A stretch of DNA of 64,000 nucleotides from Coffea arabica (lineage: Eukaryota > Streptophyta > Magnoliopsida > Gentianales > Rubiaceae): assembly GCF_036785885.1 (NCBI RefSeq), contig NC_092322.1:39205994-39269993 (forward strand), in the 5' to 3' direction. How positions within the stretch are numbered: the first letter of the stretch is position 1; the number at the start of each line of letters is the position of its first letter. Below the pieces are notes generated by a model, which was not told the DNA's origin, searched no databases, and saw nothing but the letters and a program-made list of their open reading frames with translations. Positions 11,593 through 23,554 of the stretch are shown here, piece by piece. The translations under genes were made by a program, and so were the position numbers.

Positions 11593-13180
11593 TAATTAAT
11601 AAAAGTATTTGAGAATGTACATTGCACATCGGTGGCGTGTTTTTGCTGAGAGATTTTGTAAATTAAGTGAATCTATAATTGAAAAGTAAAGAAATGTTGT
11701 ACAGTAACAATGTAATATGATAAGTGAACTAATCCCTTTTAGGTTCTTGGAACTGAAACTTAAAAGCATTCGGAAAAAGAAAAACCAAATTGACATTACC
11801 AGCATGTAGTAAACGAATGTTATAATGTTGTACAACCTTTTTGTTATGCTATCTATTTGCTTGACACATGTCCTATGCAATAATAAATAATAATTCAGGT
11901 TTTAAAATCTCGCTCTTGATCGGATACTTGTCACTTTAAGAAGTTGCGTACCAAACTGTGACATTGAACTGCAAAACAGAAGACCCCAAGCTATATATTG
12001 CCAAGACAAGACTTAATAAAGTAATTAATTACCTCTTAAAAGAGCTAGTTACACTATGTGATGCTTTCATACTTTGTAAGTTTGTGGACCGCATCTATAC
12101 ATCCGTACGTAAAGTAATCTGAAAATACCAAAATCATTACTAAAACCTAAATTTCTTCAAAATTTTTTATTCTTTCTTAATTGTTTTTTTATAGATAATA
12201 TCCTATTTTGTTAATTTTATAACTTTCTTTTTATCGAACATAAAAAGGGGGAAATATACGAAATACAAGAAGAAAAAAACAAAAACTATATCAAAAACTA
12301 GAAGAAATTATAATATAAGTTATAAGGCCTGAGCAACTTAAAAAGGGAATGAATTAGGTTGATTATAAAGCAATTCAAAATTAAACGCACTTTAGCTTAA
12401 TTTAAATTTTCCAAGTTGTCTAAGTGATCACACAAGTTTCTCAAGCAACAATCAAGAAATTTGAACAAAATGAACCAATTTAAAATCACGCAAGCAAATA
12501 ATGAAAGGAGCTCTTAGAATTAGGAAAGAGTTAAACAAACCAAATACACTCCCAAGTTTTGACACAAATTTGGAGTTGAGTCCACTATTGAGTTTCTTCA
12601 ATTTGGTGAAGCAAACCAATCATGTACAATGGAAGGCGCATTCCTTGCTCACCCCAAACTCCCTTTGGTTGAGGCAAAATGTTTTACAACTTGTCCAATG
12701 CAACCCTCACAAGACTACAAATTGAATGATCACTCACAATTGAAAAATTATACAAGATACAATTAAATACAAGGAGAGAGATAGGGTATTTTTTAACTAA
12801 AATTACTCTTGAGGACTTGTATTCAATGTAGACAAAAATTATTACAAGTTCCAACCATTGCACCTTATATAGGTGGAGAAAATTGGTGTTAAAATGAGTT
12901 TCAACGGTCAAGCATTAAATGGTGAAGAAACTAGATGTTAAGCCCGTCAGACATCCGATTCTTGAGTCATCGTCAGATGGCTTTCAAGTGAATTTTTCAT
13001 TTTGGATGGTCGATCCTTTAATGCTGCGTCCAACAGTCTTGCATCTGACAGAAACCGAATGTTTGAATTTCCATCTTTATTTGTGTCGGATGGCCAATAG
13101 GGAGACGAGTGTCCGATCGGTGTGTCATGTTTAGCTTTGTCTTTCGGACATTCTATAGTTGTATTTATCACCCCACAGGC
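11593..13180. other. No gene recognised
   Basis: AT-rich to 12300, then a more balanced stretch to 13180 with short unrelated open frames in several frames. The second part (12900-13160) has repeated words around CATCCGA and TCGGA that are common in LTRs, but I could not find matching ends. Confidence 0.5.
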
Positions 13181-13182
13181 AA

Positions 13183-14215
13183 TGTTTTTAAACTCGGACC
13201 GGCCAGTAAACGGAGAGGGGCTGGTTCGCGGTTCGATTGGTCCGATCGGTTCATCTGTTCTCTTTTTTTTTTTTTTTTGCAACTTCAATGCTAAGTATTT
13301 TATGGGTCTTCACTCTACACTTGAATTTGATAGCCGATGCACAGTCTAACATGATTATTGATAACTTAAGTCCCTAAAATGCATTTACCAACATAATTTA
13401 AAACTAAATTTAAATTGAGATAATAATAAATTTTCTAAAAGTTATACATGAAACTCCAAAAAATTGTAAAATTATAATAGTAGATAATACAATTTTCACA
13501 AGACAAACAACATCTCTATCATGGACTAGTTGAAATTTTTCTTTTGATAAAATTTTCCAAATATTTGTACTGAATCATTTTCAAATAGAAATAGAAAACA
13601 AAAATCTTGAAAAGGAAAAAAATTAAACTCATCAAAATGAAAAAACTCTTATGAAAGTTGAAGCTTCTAACTTGCTTATAAATCAACTAAGATTATAACT
13701 TGATGATAATGGGGAAGGCTTGAGAAAAAATTTTGTTATGGGTATTTGATTTGGAGGTGGAAAGGTTACAAAGAAAAAAAATGAACAAAAAAGGAGAAGA
13801 AGCAGAGACAGAGAATCGAGGATAAGGGAAGCAAAAGCAAAAGGTGTTGTTTGGTGTCCGTGTGTTAGTGCTAGGGTTTCCTTTTGTTTAATTAGATTTT
13901 AGTTTTTAACTTAAGATAAGTAGGATTGTACACAAGAAAAAGTTTGTCCTGTGAACATAGCAAGCCTTTGTTGTGATTGTGAAGACCTGGGTTTGAATCC
14001 CAAGAGCTCCATTCTTATTATTGGTTTGAAATTTGGGTGAATATTTGAAAATTTTAAAAAATCGCCGGTTTACAGTTCGAACGATTTTTAACGGTTTAAA
14101 CGGTTCGCTCGATTTTCAACGATTTTTCATTACTTTGCGGCTTTAACACTAGACCGGACCGGTAACATGTCCGGTTCATGATCCAACCGGCCTGTCCGGT
14201 CCCAGTAGTCAAGGG
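13183..14215. mobile_element. Probable non-autonomous DNA element rich in CCGG words
   Basis: The left part (13183-13260) contains TTTTTAAACTCGGACCGGCC. The right part (14060-14215) contains AACGGTTTAAACGGTT, GACCGGACCGG and CCGGTTCATGATCC, so both ends share inverted GGACCGG and TTTAAAC words. The interior is AT-rich. At 13975-14005 there is a tRNA B-box-like GGGTTTGAATCCC, which may mark a SINE relic or be chance. The exact ends are uncertain. Confidence 0.35.
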
Positions 14216-14229
14216 AAGTTTTCAGAGTG

Positions 14230-15130
14230 TACTTGATTGTCAAGTTTAGGAATCGATTCCTGTGCCCACAGTTGGGTCTAGAGAGGGGTGAGAGGGTAAA
14301 AAAAATAAAATTCATGAAATCATTTCGACGGAAAACTTTAGTTGTGCCAGCATATGGTTTTCTCTATTTTCTAAATCTCCTAATATTAAACAAGTTACAT
14401 GGTATTTGCATAGAATATCTGAAAAGCAATCTGATCTTTTAAAAATAATATGGAGGGGAGATCACATTCATCAAAACTATTTTCTTAAAGATAGAATTTT
14501 GACACACGTGAGGTCAGAGTGCATTAAGAATTAACGAGATCCTCTCTGCAAAAGCTGAAGTGCTAAATCAGTAAAATGAAGAAGTATATAGATTGCTCAG
14601 CAGAAAACGCCATCCAGCTTCTTTGATTTGTCATTTTTACCTGTTTGAACTTTGAACAATTAATCACATTAATCGGAAAATAAAAGATAAAACAGCGTAG
14701 AAAAAAGTCCAAGAAAAATTACTCTCTTTAGACTTCCGAAAAATGATTGCTAAGTTGAAGAATGCAAAGAAACATGTACGGCTAATAAATATCCTCCTTG
14801 TATTCCTCAATGACAAAATGTTTGACCTTTGTATTCGTTCGCCAGATCTTGTTACACATGAAAATATAATCACGTTCACACAAATTTACCATTTTGTTAC
14901 TATCCACTTTCTCTATTAAAAAGTAACACAAATTAGATCTTTTTTTTTTTTTGGGTCTACACTAAGTATTTGTTGCGTGAGAGTTCTATCTAAGATAAAC
15001 AGAAGCAAGTCAAAATCTTTTGTCTTAGGAAACACATGAAAGGAAAAGAAAAGTAAATCTCGCATACATGCTTTTTGTCTGGTGGTTTTGAGGATCATTT
15101 CAATCCGTAGCAGCATTGAAGAAGATCAAC
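14230..15130. other. No gene recognised
   Basis: Intergenic. From about 14880 it contains diverged fragments resembling the NLR 3' flank (compare 14915-15115 with 15890-16060 and 37855-38110), so small local duplications have occurred downstream of the NLR. Short open frames on the minus strand are not supported as genes. Confidence 0.45.
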
Positions 15131-16412
15131 ATCAAACCAGAAAAGAACATGGAGAACATTTTACAAATAGATTATGATGGATCATAAAGTATAAACACTA
15201 ATAAACATCAAACCAGAAAAGAACATGGCGGATATTTTACAAACAGATTATGATGGATATAATGTTGGATTGATAGAATGCATAACTGTACTTGCTCCTG
15301 CAATGACAAAGTAATACAGCTGCATCAATTTCAAACCAAATAATTTGGAAGCTCCAGAAATTGCTTTAATAAACATGAGTTATTATATCATCCAGTTGAT
15401 TCAAATGAAGAAGTGACATGAGTAATTATATACCATTGAACTAATTTAACATACGCATACAACTATATCTACACCAAATCAAGAAGAGACATGAATGCTT
15501 CAATCTTTACACCAAATCTGCTCTGGAAGAAGGGATAATTGCAGTATTACATCAGTTGAATGAAAGAGGTATACAGAACATCCAACAAAAAAGGTCATCT
15601 GGTTTCTCTGATTTGTCATTTTGATCAGTTCGAGCAATTTACCACTTAAAATGGAAAATAAAACATGAAACAACATAAAAATGTTTAAGAAAAATGGTTT
15701 CCTCTAGACTTCAAAAATATTGCATGGTGAAGAATAAAAATGTTTGTACTTCAGCATATTGCAGTGAAGAAAGACATGTTTTCAGATATTTAAAGCTATT
15801 TCAATGACACATGCTTCTCATATAACAATGTTATGCAACTTATAAAGGTCAAGTATTGACACGATTTTACAACCGAGTCCTACGCCTTTCCTTTTTGAAA
15901 AGTAACACAAACTATTGTATGTTTCAACAATCAATCAGTTGAGTTATGGTTTTTATTGAGGAAAAACAGAAGCAACTTACACTCCTGTATTACTTACATA
16001 CACAAAGTGGGAGCAGAAAAGTGTATCTCGCATATATGCATGGAAGAAGATTTCACAAATTTGGGTTATAAATCCTTAAACAAACATTATCCAATATTGA
16101 AACAGATTGTGCTAGCTAATGTTGGTTTGGTTAATGCATGAATGTGTTTGCCACTGCAATCAGAAATTATATAGCATCATCGGGTTCAAACAGAAGAATT
16201 TGGAAGCCTCCAGAAATTGGTTTGAGATATAAATGAATTAAAATATCAATGAACTGATTCAACATATAAACAGATGAAAAAGAGACATTGAATCATTATA
16301 TAATTGAATTGAATCAGCATATGCAAATACAATTTTACCTGAACCTGATGACTGGAATCCCACTGTACCTTCACTCCTACACAGATCAAGTGCGATGAGA
16401 GGAAATAAACTC
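15130..16412. repeat. NLR A 3' flank, duplicated at 37230-38470
   Basis: Matches the region downstream of NLR B. The markers AACAGATTATGATGGATATA and AATGTTGGATTGATAGAATG occur in both. Inside it 15130-15180 and 15205-15260 are a short local duplication. It contains no supported gene; it would include the NLR 3' UTR next to 16413. Confidence 0.65.
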
Positions 16413-19400
16413 TCATCCTGAGGAAATCTCCTCTGCTTCTGAGGGAATTGACTCTACTTCTGTGAAATTTGACTCTTCTTCTGAGAGAATTGACTCTGCT
16501 TCTGAGGAATTCGACTCTTCTTCATAGCGATCTCCAATTATGATCTTTAGAACCTCATTTTCCATATCCATCTGTTCTTGCTGAATTTGCTTTACAGAAT
16601 ATGTGACAGACTTGCGACACCCTTTCACTTCAATAATTTCAAGAGTTAGGCATTCCCCAAGACAAAAAGGGATCTCTTCCAGCTTCTTACACTGGTGCAC
16701 AGCCAATTTCTCAAGATGGGGAAAATGATCAGAAGATGCAGTCCAGTTGCCAATGTCCAAGCAGGACAGTTCCAAGACTCGGAGGTTAAGGAACTCCCCT
16801 TCTTTCATTTCCCATTCTTCTCCGACAAAGGAGTCCTCGAGTAATTTAAGCACTTCAAGATTGGGCAACATTCCAATTGTCGAGATTTCATTCCATGGCT
16901 GACTATTCCGTGAAAGAGCCAACTTCTTCAAATTCAACGGGAATTTAAATCCATATCCCTGAAAATCAATCAAGTGAAGTGATTCTAGTTGACTCATACA
17001 GTCAAACACAAGAATCTCGTTGCAATTTCTGGTAGCTTCTCTTGACTTGTAGGGTCTCATACATTTTAGCCTGCGGATGCTTGGTAACTTTGTCAGGATC
17101 TTTTGCAAGCTTTGAGAGGAGGGATCAATGGCAAGGTTTAAAGTGTCTAAATGATCTAAATTTGGGGATACTTCAAGATTTCCATCTGTAAAAATGAAAC
17201 CACGAGTCCTATGTGTAGTACGTAGATAACTCAATGTCCTAATCTTCCAAATAGTATCCGGCAGAACAATTTCGGTAAACGGATATTTTACAATATGAGT
17301 TTCTAACCTTGAGAGGTTGGCTATTGCAGATGGGATCAATGTTACTTTATTAAGCACCAGGTATCTTAAGTGAACCAGCAGCACTACTTCCATGGGAAAT
17401 GATTTACGAAAGTTCAAATCCCCCAAATCTAACACTCTAAGAAGTTTAGGTAACAAAACCCCCAAATCCTCCTCTTCAAAGTGATCGCGTCCAAACACGA
17501 TCAAACAGCGCAAATTGGGAAAAATTAGCATCGGCTCCCAAGTCTTCAATTCCCTGGTATTGTGAACACAAACTCGGTGGTGGTTGCATGGTCTAGTAAG
17601 ACTAAAAGGGTCTATCCAACTATCAATAATATGCAGAAAACCTTGTTCTTTGGCTTTTTCCACACAAAACTCATGTACCAAATCATGAATTTGGCAGGCT
17701 TTGGCACCACCCATAGTTCTTTGTCTGGTAACTATAACTAAACTGCTATTAATTAGAGCCATCAAGTAGTCGTAAGCCACTTCCTCTAACCTTTTTCCTT
17801 CAGTCTGTTGCACGAATCCTTCAGAGATCCAAAGCCATAACAATCTTCGGACATTAATAATCTCATCTCCTTGAAATGCAGCAAAGTATAGAAGGCATGG
17901 CTTCAAATAATCCAGTAAGTGACTATAACTCATCTCAAGTGTCTTCATGATGTATTCACTGTCAAGGACAATGGGACTTAGAAGACTTTTTGCAACTTCT
18001 TCCCACCTATTTTGCTCAGTATTAGCTAGAATTCCAGCAACAAGGACAACTGTAAGGGGTAAGCCGCTGCAAGCTTTTGCTATTTGAAATCCCACTTCTC
18101 TTAGTTTTGGAGGACAACCTTCTTTACCAAATAGCTTTTTTTGTAGCAAGGTCCAACTCTCTTCATCAGTAAGATAGCGGAGATGGAAAGGCACGCTAGC
18201 ATGTTTGATTTGCAAAGACAAATCCTGAAATCTACTGGTAAAGAGAATCCTGCTTCCATTGGCATCATTCGGAAATAATCTTTCCAACAAATTCCATGCC
18301 TCAACATTCCACAAATCATCCAAAACAAGGAGATATCTAGTTCTCATCAAAACTTGCATTAGCGTATCAGCCAAATTTTTTTCATCCATCTCAAGATATT
18401 TGTCAGAGCTCTTAGAAGAAATACTACACAAAAGTTGAACTAACAAACCGTGCATGCTATACGCTTGAGAAACACAACACCAGCCACAAACATGGAAATG
18501 TGACCTGACTGAAGCAGCAGTATAAACTTTATTGGCTAATGTGGTCTTACCAACCCCAGCCATACCCACGATGGGAACAACAGCCAACTGCATTGATCCT
18601 CTCATAAGTCGAAGAATGATAATTCTCGCCTCGTCCTCGTGACCCACCAGATCTTTATTGTGTATGGCAGCAATACGTTGTGGTGGTATGTGAGTGGATA
18701 TCTTGTTAACTCTCTGTGGTTGACCATTATGGATCTCTAGGCTCTCAATCTTCAGAAGATTGATATCTCTAGCAACAGCATCCAAAGAATCTTCACATTT
18801 ATCACCAATAAGTGTTGAGTCAATCAGTAACTCTGCCTTGTAAGTAGCCTCCATAACATGACTCCAGAAAGCTTGAAGTTTTCCATCATGATAGCGCTGA
18901 TCCTTGATATTCTCCAGGAAAGATCTCAAGAATATGAGATCTTCCTGGACCATTCTATCCAATGGGAAGACAATTGAATTCTCAGCCTCATCACACCTTG
19001 GTAGTTCCTTGAGATTTTCTAGGAAAAAATCCATACAGCCCAACTCATTGGATCTAGGATAATTAGATGATGAATATGGTGATGTTAGTGGATAATTGTG
19101 TGCAACCTCTGCCATCATACACTTGAGAACATTGTGAAAATGAAACAGCCCAAGCTCTGTTTCCTTGGGCAAGCCTTCTTTGATTTCATTGACAAAAATA
19201 GAGAAGATCATAATTCCTGTATCACAGACCATAACTCCAATAAGATCCTTTATTTCATCACCTAGTTTCTCCCGCTGTTTAAGAAGGATTCTCAGGCAGC
19301 TTACTCCCCAATGGAGTTTTAGCATTTGGTCCTTCACTGATACCTGAAAACTTGCATAAGATCCTAGTAGATCCACAAGATAGTCTTGGAGAGAATCAAT

Positions 19401-19733
19401 AAATTGGGCTACCACTGGATACTCATTCTCCTCATGGACTAAAGCAGATAATCTTGATTGATTCTTTGAAGCCATCAGGACCTGTATGTAAGTTTCTCGG
19501 ACTTGAGGGTCATGAGCATTTATCTTCTCGTGTATCAGCAGAGAAATTTCAGATTCCATTTGATTGAACACTTGTTCATCACCTCTGTCAAACCGACAAA
19601 CAGAAATCAGGCGTGCTGCCACAATGGCCACAAGAGTTAAGAGATCTGTCAATTGTGTAGACTCAACACCTCGCATTGTCACAAAGCCAATGAGATTCCT
19701 TAAGAGCATTAGCTTCTGTCTAATGGTATCCAT
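16413..19733 (-). CDS. R1-type NLR (copy A), N-terminally interrupted
   Basis: 1106 codons from ATG 19733. It encodes most of an intracellular immune receptor of the potato R1 late-blight class, which binds ADP/ATP and triggers cell death on pathogen recognition. Seen motifs are P-loop G390-MAGVGKTT, RNBS-A FHVCGWCCVS, kinase-2 LVLDDLW (D472, D473), RNBS-B GSRILFTSR, GLPL at 557-560, RNBS-D CLLYFAAF, and the MHD position as I682-H-D. After it come irregular leucine-rich repeats (about 740-1050). The C-terminus is an acidic tail of seven-residue units. The start is forced: the R1 N-terminal region lies upstream (19733-20329) in another frame because of a 13-base deletion relative to NLR B. The first 1106-ORF residues align with B from residue 202. 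It is either a pseudogene or expressed as an N-truncated protein. It is about 80% identical to B by eye over the first 400 residues. Confidence 0.85.
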   Translation of the reverse strand: MDTIRQKLMLLRNLIGFVTMRGVESTQLTDLLTLVAIVAARLISVCRFDRGDEQVFNQMESEISLLIHEKINAHDPQVRETYIQVLMASKNQSRLSALVHEENEYPVVAQFIDSLQDYLVDLLGSYASFQVSVKDQMLKLHWGVSCLRILLKQREKLGDEIKDLIGVMVCDTGIMIFSIFVNEIKEGLPKETELGLFHFHNVLKCMMAEVAHNYPLTSPYSSSNYPRSNELGCMDFFLENLKELPRCDEAENSIVFPLDRMVQEDLIFLRSFLENIKDQRYHDGKLQAFWSHVMEATYKAELLIDSTLIGDKCEDSLDAVARDINLLKIESLEIHNGQPQRVNKISTHIPPQRIAAIHNKDLVGHEDEARIIILRLMRGSMQLAVVPIVGMAGVGKTTLANKVYTAASVRSHFHVCGWCCVSQAYSMHGLLVQLLCSISSKSSDKYLEMDEKNLADTLMQVLMRTRYLLVLDDLWNVEAWNLLERLFPNDANGSRILFTSRFQDLSLQIKHASVPFHLRYLTDEESWTLLQKKLFGKEGCPPKLREVGFQIAKACSGLPLTVVLVAGILANTEQNRWEEVAKSLLSPIVLDSEYIMKTLEMSYSHLLDYLKPCLLYFAAFQGDEIINVRRLLWLWISEGFVQQTEGKRLEEVAYDYLMALINSSLVIVTRQRTMGGAKACQIHDLVHEFCVEKAKEQGFLHIIDSWIDPFSLTRPCNHHRVCVHNTRELKTWEPMLIFPNLRCLIVFGRDHFEEEDLGVLLPKLLRVLDLGDLNFRKSFPMEVVLLVHLRYLVLNKVTLIPSAIANLSRLETHIVKYPFTEIVLPDTIWKIRTLSYLRTTHRTRGFIFTDGNLEVSPNLDHLDTLNLAIDPSSQSLQKILTKLPSIRRLKCMRPYKSREATRNCNEILVFDCMSQLESLHLIDFQGYGFKFPLNLKKLALSRNSQPWNEISTIGMLPNLEVLKLLEDSFVGEEWEMKEGEFLNLRVLELSCLDIGNWTASSDHFPHLEKLAVHQCKKLEEIPFCLGECLTLEIIEVKGCRKSVTYSVKQIQQEQMDMENEVLKIIIGDRYEEESNSSEAESILSEEESNFTEVESIPSEAEEISSG
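16425..16540 (-). repeat. Coding heptad repeat, acidic tail of NLR A
   Basis: The last part of NLR A consists of about five 21-base units encoding ESNSSEA, ESILSEE, ESNFTEV, ESIPSEA and a terminal EEISSG. Each unit follows the pattern E-S-x-x-S/T-E-x, very acidic and serine rich. The same array, diverged, follows the stop of NLR B (38471-38554). Confidence 0.85.
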
Positions 19734-20329
19734 TAGCTTCTCCCGTTTAAATTGAAAAGATCCTCTAGAGTCTCTAAAAGGGACGAAATAAGATCCATGA
19801 CTAGTTGAGGATCTCCCAGTGAGTAATAGTCGGAGAAGATGATGATGTATGATTTCTTGATATCTGTCTCAAGAAACAACATGATATTTTTCCTGGATCT
19901 GGTTAGCGCACTTTGTAAGATGTCAGGACCTGACTCACCAGAATGTTTGTATAGAAGATAAGCAGACTGAAGATCCTGAACCATCCTGATAGCCACATCT
20001 TGAATTCTCGAGCAAATAATATTAAGTCTCAAACTCTCAGACATAATATTACCCTTGTCCTCCTGATCATGCTCCAAAAGCGCTTCACAGTTCCTCCTCC
20101 TCCTCCTACACTTTTTGACACATAGATAAAAGGTTTTCAATAATCTTACCCTTTTCTTCAGGTTTTTGATGTCCCAGTAAAAGTAGAACTTGTCAAACTT
20201 GGCTAGACAATCTAAAGCAAGATCAAAGCAGCTAGTGCTACTGCTGCAGGAGATGTGATCCGACTGCAGATAATCATCTAAAGTAAAATCAAAGTAACCG
20301 TTGCTACTCCTCCTGGAGGGGATCTCCAT
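19733..20329 (-). pseudogene. R1-type N-terminal domain of NLR A, frameshifted
   Basis: 198 codons from ATG 20329 (context ATAATGGAG), equivalent to residues 1 to about 190 of NLR B. It covers the start of the N-terminal region typical of R1-like proteins (Late_blight_R1 family), with a basic cluster KKCRRRRR near residue 73. It should be continuous with 16413-19733. Relative to B, 13 bases are missing near 19750-19760, so the frame ends at TAA. The last bases read TAATG: the stop overlaps the ATG of the downstream frame. An isolated product would be a short soluble N-terminal fragment. A sequencing or assembly error is unlikely to produce a clean 13-base gap but is not excluded. Confidence 0.8.
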
Positions 20330-20730
20330 TATGGTATCTTCTTTTCACAGAAGATATGGTGCAGCAGAACTTCCGAAGTAATAAAAAGAATAAATAAGTG
20401 AGACCACACTTTCCCAGCAACTTCAGTAGTTCCAAGATCAAGAGAGAAGTTATAATCTTTGTCCCTTGAAAGACCAAACTGGTCCACTGTTAGTAGGCAC
20501 GTGTGTACCAATTCGGTAGCTTACTTTTGTTATGACCAAATTGAAGTAAGATTTCTCCCATTTCAAACTCAAATTTGCAGTCACAAGAGCAGTGAGATTA
20601 TAACATTCATGTAATGGTTTCTGCATCAATTACTCTGGATAATTAATTATTTCTCTCGTCAATTGTATGACAAATTATTACACGTAATATAGATAGATAA
20701 TTAAGTATAGAGTTTGTTGAAGTTTAACAC
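20330..20730 (-). promoter_or_regulatory. NLR A 5' leader and proximal upstream region
   Basis: 20330-20640 is homologous to 42422-42890 upstream of NLR B. A's leader lacks about 140 bases that are present in B (see the candidate intron at 42442-42581). Minus-strand frame 20329-20511 (60 codons) directly precedes the NLR start but is not conserved as a protein in B. I did not identify a TATA box with confidence. Confidence 0.45.
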
Positions 20731-21571
20731 CTGAAGTAAACCATCTAAATCAATTTTTTTTTCATTTTTGTTTTCCACATCCACTGAGAAACAATAACAA
20801 CCTACTCGTAAAATAAACCTTGTGGAGGTGAAGAAACATATCAATCTCATAGTTTTTTTTCATATTAATTTCATAGTTACTCATCATATCATATCACATG
20901 AAACGCGTTCACATAATTACTACAGTAATTTTACCAATACATGCATTCATATCAAAATTTCTTTATCTAATGCTGAGTCAACTAATAAAAGCTGGAATTT
21001 CCTCCTATTTCATCCTTAATTTCCTCGTGTTTCTTTCCGTACTATGAGATTGGGAAGAAATTGCTTTACTAAGCGGAAATTGTACACCCCAGGCCTAAGT
21101 GAATATGCAAAAGGAATGTCATATATATTGCAACCAAAAATATTTCAACCATTAAGTGGAAGAATACATTCATCACCCTCTAGAATACTAGCAGCAGAAA
21201 TGCCAAGAACACATGGAAGCCATATATGCTTCAACCAAAAATAATGTGTGAAAAAAAAAGAAAAAGAAATTCAGCACTTACTTTGGCGAGAATGAATTAA
21301 TACTCTGGGAACAGGTGATCTGTTGAATCTGCAGAAATTTCATTTATGTGGTGAAGCTACGTTTAAAAAAAAAACATTAAATTAAAAAAATACAGAATTC
21401 AGCACATACTTGAGAGAAAATGAAACTTCTGGCAGTAGCTACTTGCACCAGTGATCTTGTGAGTATGATGAAGCCAGTGATCTTGTGAATATGCTGCACT
21501 TACTCCTTCAAAAGTTTAAGGTCAAAAAAGGGGAACATCCGGAGGAAGGTGATGATTTCAATGAAAATACA
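20730..21571. repeat. NLR A distal upstream region, homologous to 690-1440
   Basis: Collinear with 690-1440 and partly with 30640-30990. The homology stops exactly at the outer end of the palindrome (21572) after GATGATTTCAA, whose partner at 1441-1465 continues into unrelated sequence. The homologous continuation does not resume to the right of the palindrome, so the insertion there was accompanied by deletion or rearrangement. Confidence 0.65.
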
Positions 21572-21714
21572 AAGGCTCCGTTTGGATATGCTGTTTTTGG
21601 GGGTATTTTACAAAAATAGCACTATTCATTTATTGGAAAACAATCAATGTTGTTTGAATTAGTTGTTTTTTAAAAACAGAGTGTTTTTGAAAAACAAGTG
21701 TGTATGGATTCACT

Positions 21715-23554
21715 CAGTTACGAAGCCAGGAATTTTTTTTGGAGGGCCAAAATTTTTTCCTCATAAATTATCTTAATATATTATGTTCAAAATAATTTTC
21801 TTCTATTTAAATATATGACATCTAAAAATATCAAATATTAAATTTAATTATAAAGATACGTCTATTCATAAATATGCGGTACAGTCATAACAAAAATTAA
21901 CAAAAAAGATAACCTTTGATTAAATATCTTATAACATCACAAACCATTCAATTTGCATATTATGAGAAGATGCTCCAATATGTCACCTATAACCATGTAA
22001 TATAAATGTAACTATTTTCAATTGAAAAAAAGATAAAAGTTATGTTAAGATACTTTGAAATTTCAACATCTTTTCTTAGAAGTAAATTGAGCTCTACGCT
22101 CTTTCATAGAACTAAATTCATCTATGATTGAATCACTGCTAAATTTTTTAGTAACTTCTTTTTCTATATACACAGTTAGACAATCATTCAAGAAATTATC
22201 TTCCATCTCGTTTTGGAGCTTTGCCTTGATTATTTTCATAATTGAAAATGCCCACTCTGTAATTACAGTTGATACAGGAAGAGTAAAAACAAGTCTAATC
22301 AATCTATCAATAAGAGAATATATCACTGATTTTCTTGTGTTCACCAAGTCTTGACATAACTCATGAATACCAAATAATTCTTGCAATTCAGGATAATTTG
22401 GAATGTCGAGTTCAAAATGTTGAAGTTCTATTCTTAGATGCACAGTTCTCCATAAAATCATTCGGATAGAACTTCTTTGCAAGTTTACAAATATCATCAA
22501 TCTTGAACAGCATAAATCCATTTCTAGGATCTAAAACAGTGTTCAAAACAAGCAATTCCACGGTATGATCATTAAACTTGCTATGTAACTCTTGCAATTG
22601 ATAATCAATTGTTGCAAGAAATATATCCATTCGATAATAATGCTCCACATTAATCTCATCATGATAACTTCGAGATCTATCACGTCTTGCAATATATTGA
22701 GCATTCATACATGGGATATCAATTTGATGTTGCTCAAAAAATAATTTAACTTTCACCAAGAAATCATTCCATCCCGAATCTCGAAAATTCTTCAGTAGCT
22801 TTGTTGTGCTTGAAACAAGATACATTGCATTCAAAATATCTTGAGATTTACGTTACAATGCTATACAAAAAAGATGAGTAATTTCCACAATGTCTTTCAT
22901 AAGATGCAAAGTGAAAACAAACTTAAAACATAACAACTAATTCAAAACAAAATTTGCATCTCCACGTTGAGAGTATGAACCTCCATCTACTGCAATGTTA
23001 CTTAAAACCACACAAGTAGGATTGAACATTTTCAGTAAACTATAAATAGAATCCAAATGAGAACCCCAACGAGTATCTTCAACTCATTTTAAAGTGCCAA
23101 TTTGATTAAGCTCCCTTCCAATTTCAAGTTCACCATTAGCAATCTTAGTAGCAACTTCAATTGCTTGAGCCTCCTTTAATTCATCATTATCATTACATTT
23201 GCTAGATGTAGTAACAATGTTGATAATGAAAACTAAATTGGAGAATAATTGGTGAACAGAAACAACTTCTCTAGAAACTGCAATTAAAGCAAATTGAAGC
23301 CTATGAGCCAAACAATGAATGTAACAGGCATATGGACATTCATGGCAAATTAAAGCTTGCAAGCCGTTCCATTCAAAAATGACTAATTCATATATATCTA
23401 TATATATATATCAACTCTCATAATATAAACTAAAATTGTAAAAATTTAGGGGGGGCCAATTTTATTTTACACACATATTTACATATTATGAATTAAAATT
23501 CTCAAAATTTAGGGGGGACCATGGCCCCCTTCTGCCCCCTTGGCTCCATCATCG
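21715..23554 (-). mobile_element. Internally deleted hAT transposon nested in left palindrome arm
   Basis: 1840 bases flanked by an 8-base target duplication GATTCACT (21707-21714 and 23555-23562), as hAT elements make. The ends are imperfect inverted repeats: CAGTTACGAAGCCAGGA on the left, and CGATGATGGAGCCAAGG on the right when reverse complemented. The right palindrome arm retains the single-copy target AGTGAATC at 28810-28817, the empty site. It carries a decayed transposase on the minus strand. Confidence 0.9.
22063..23362 (-). pseudogene. hAT-family transposase (TTF/DUF4371 type), decayed
   Basis: Three broken frames in order: 23084-23362 (about 92 residues with the ECPYACYIHCLAHRLQFAL block typical of the DUF4371 part), 22412-22834 (middle catalytic part, including VLDPRNGFMLFK) and 22063-22521 (C-terminal hAT dimerisation region with ITEWAFSIMKIIKAKLQNEM and a downstream YIEKE). 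The enzyme would cut and paste hAT elements in the nucleus. Only about 190 bases precede the first frame, so the N-terminal zinc-finger part is deleted. Stops and frameshifts separate the pieces, so no active enzyme can be made. Confidence 0.85.

Noticed and set aside
12947..13349. Overlapping frames of 61-113 codons on both strands
   Set aside because: No recognisable domain. They overlap the edge of a CCGG-rich non-coding element and overlap each other in several frames.
13960..14010. tRNA-like segment with GGGTTTGAATCCC
   Set aside because: Only the B-box and T-loop-like part is present. I could not form an acceptor stem or a good A box, so it is not called as a tRNA gene.
20329..20511. 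60-codon frame directly upstream of NLR A as a possible extra exon or uORF
   Set aside because: The equivalent region of NLR B translates to an unrelated peptide with a different start, so it is leader sequence.
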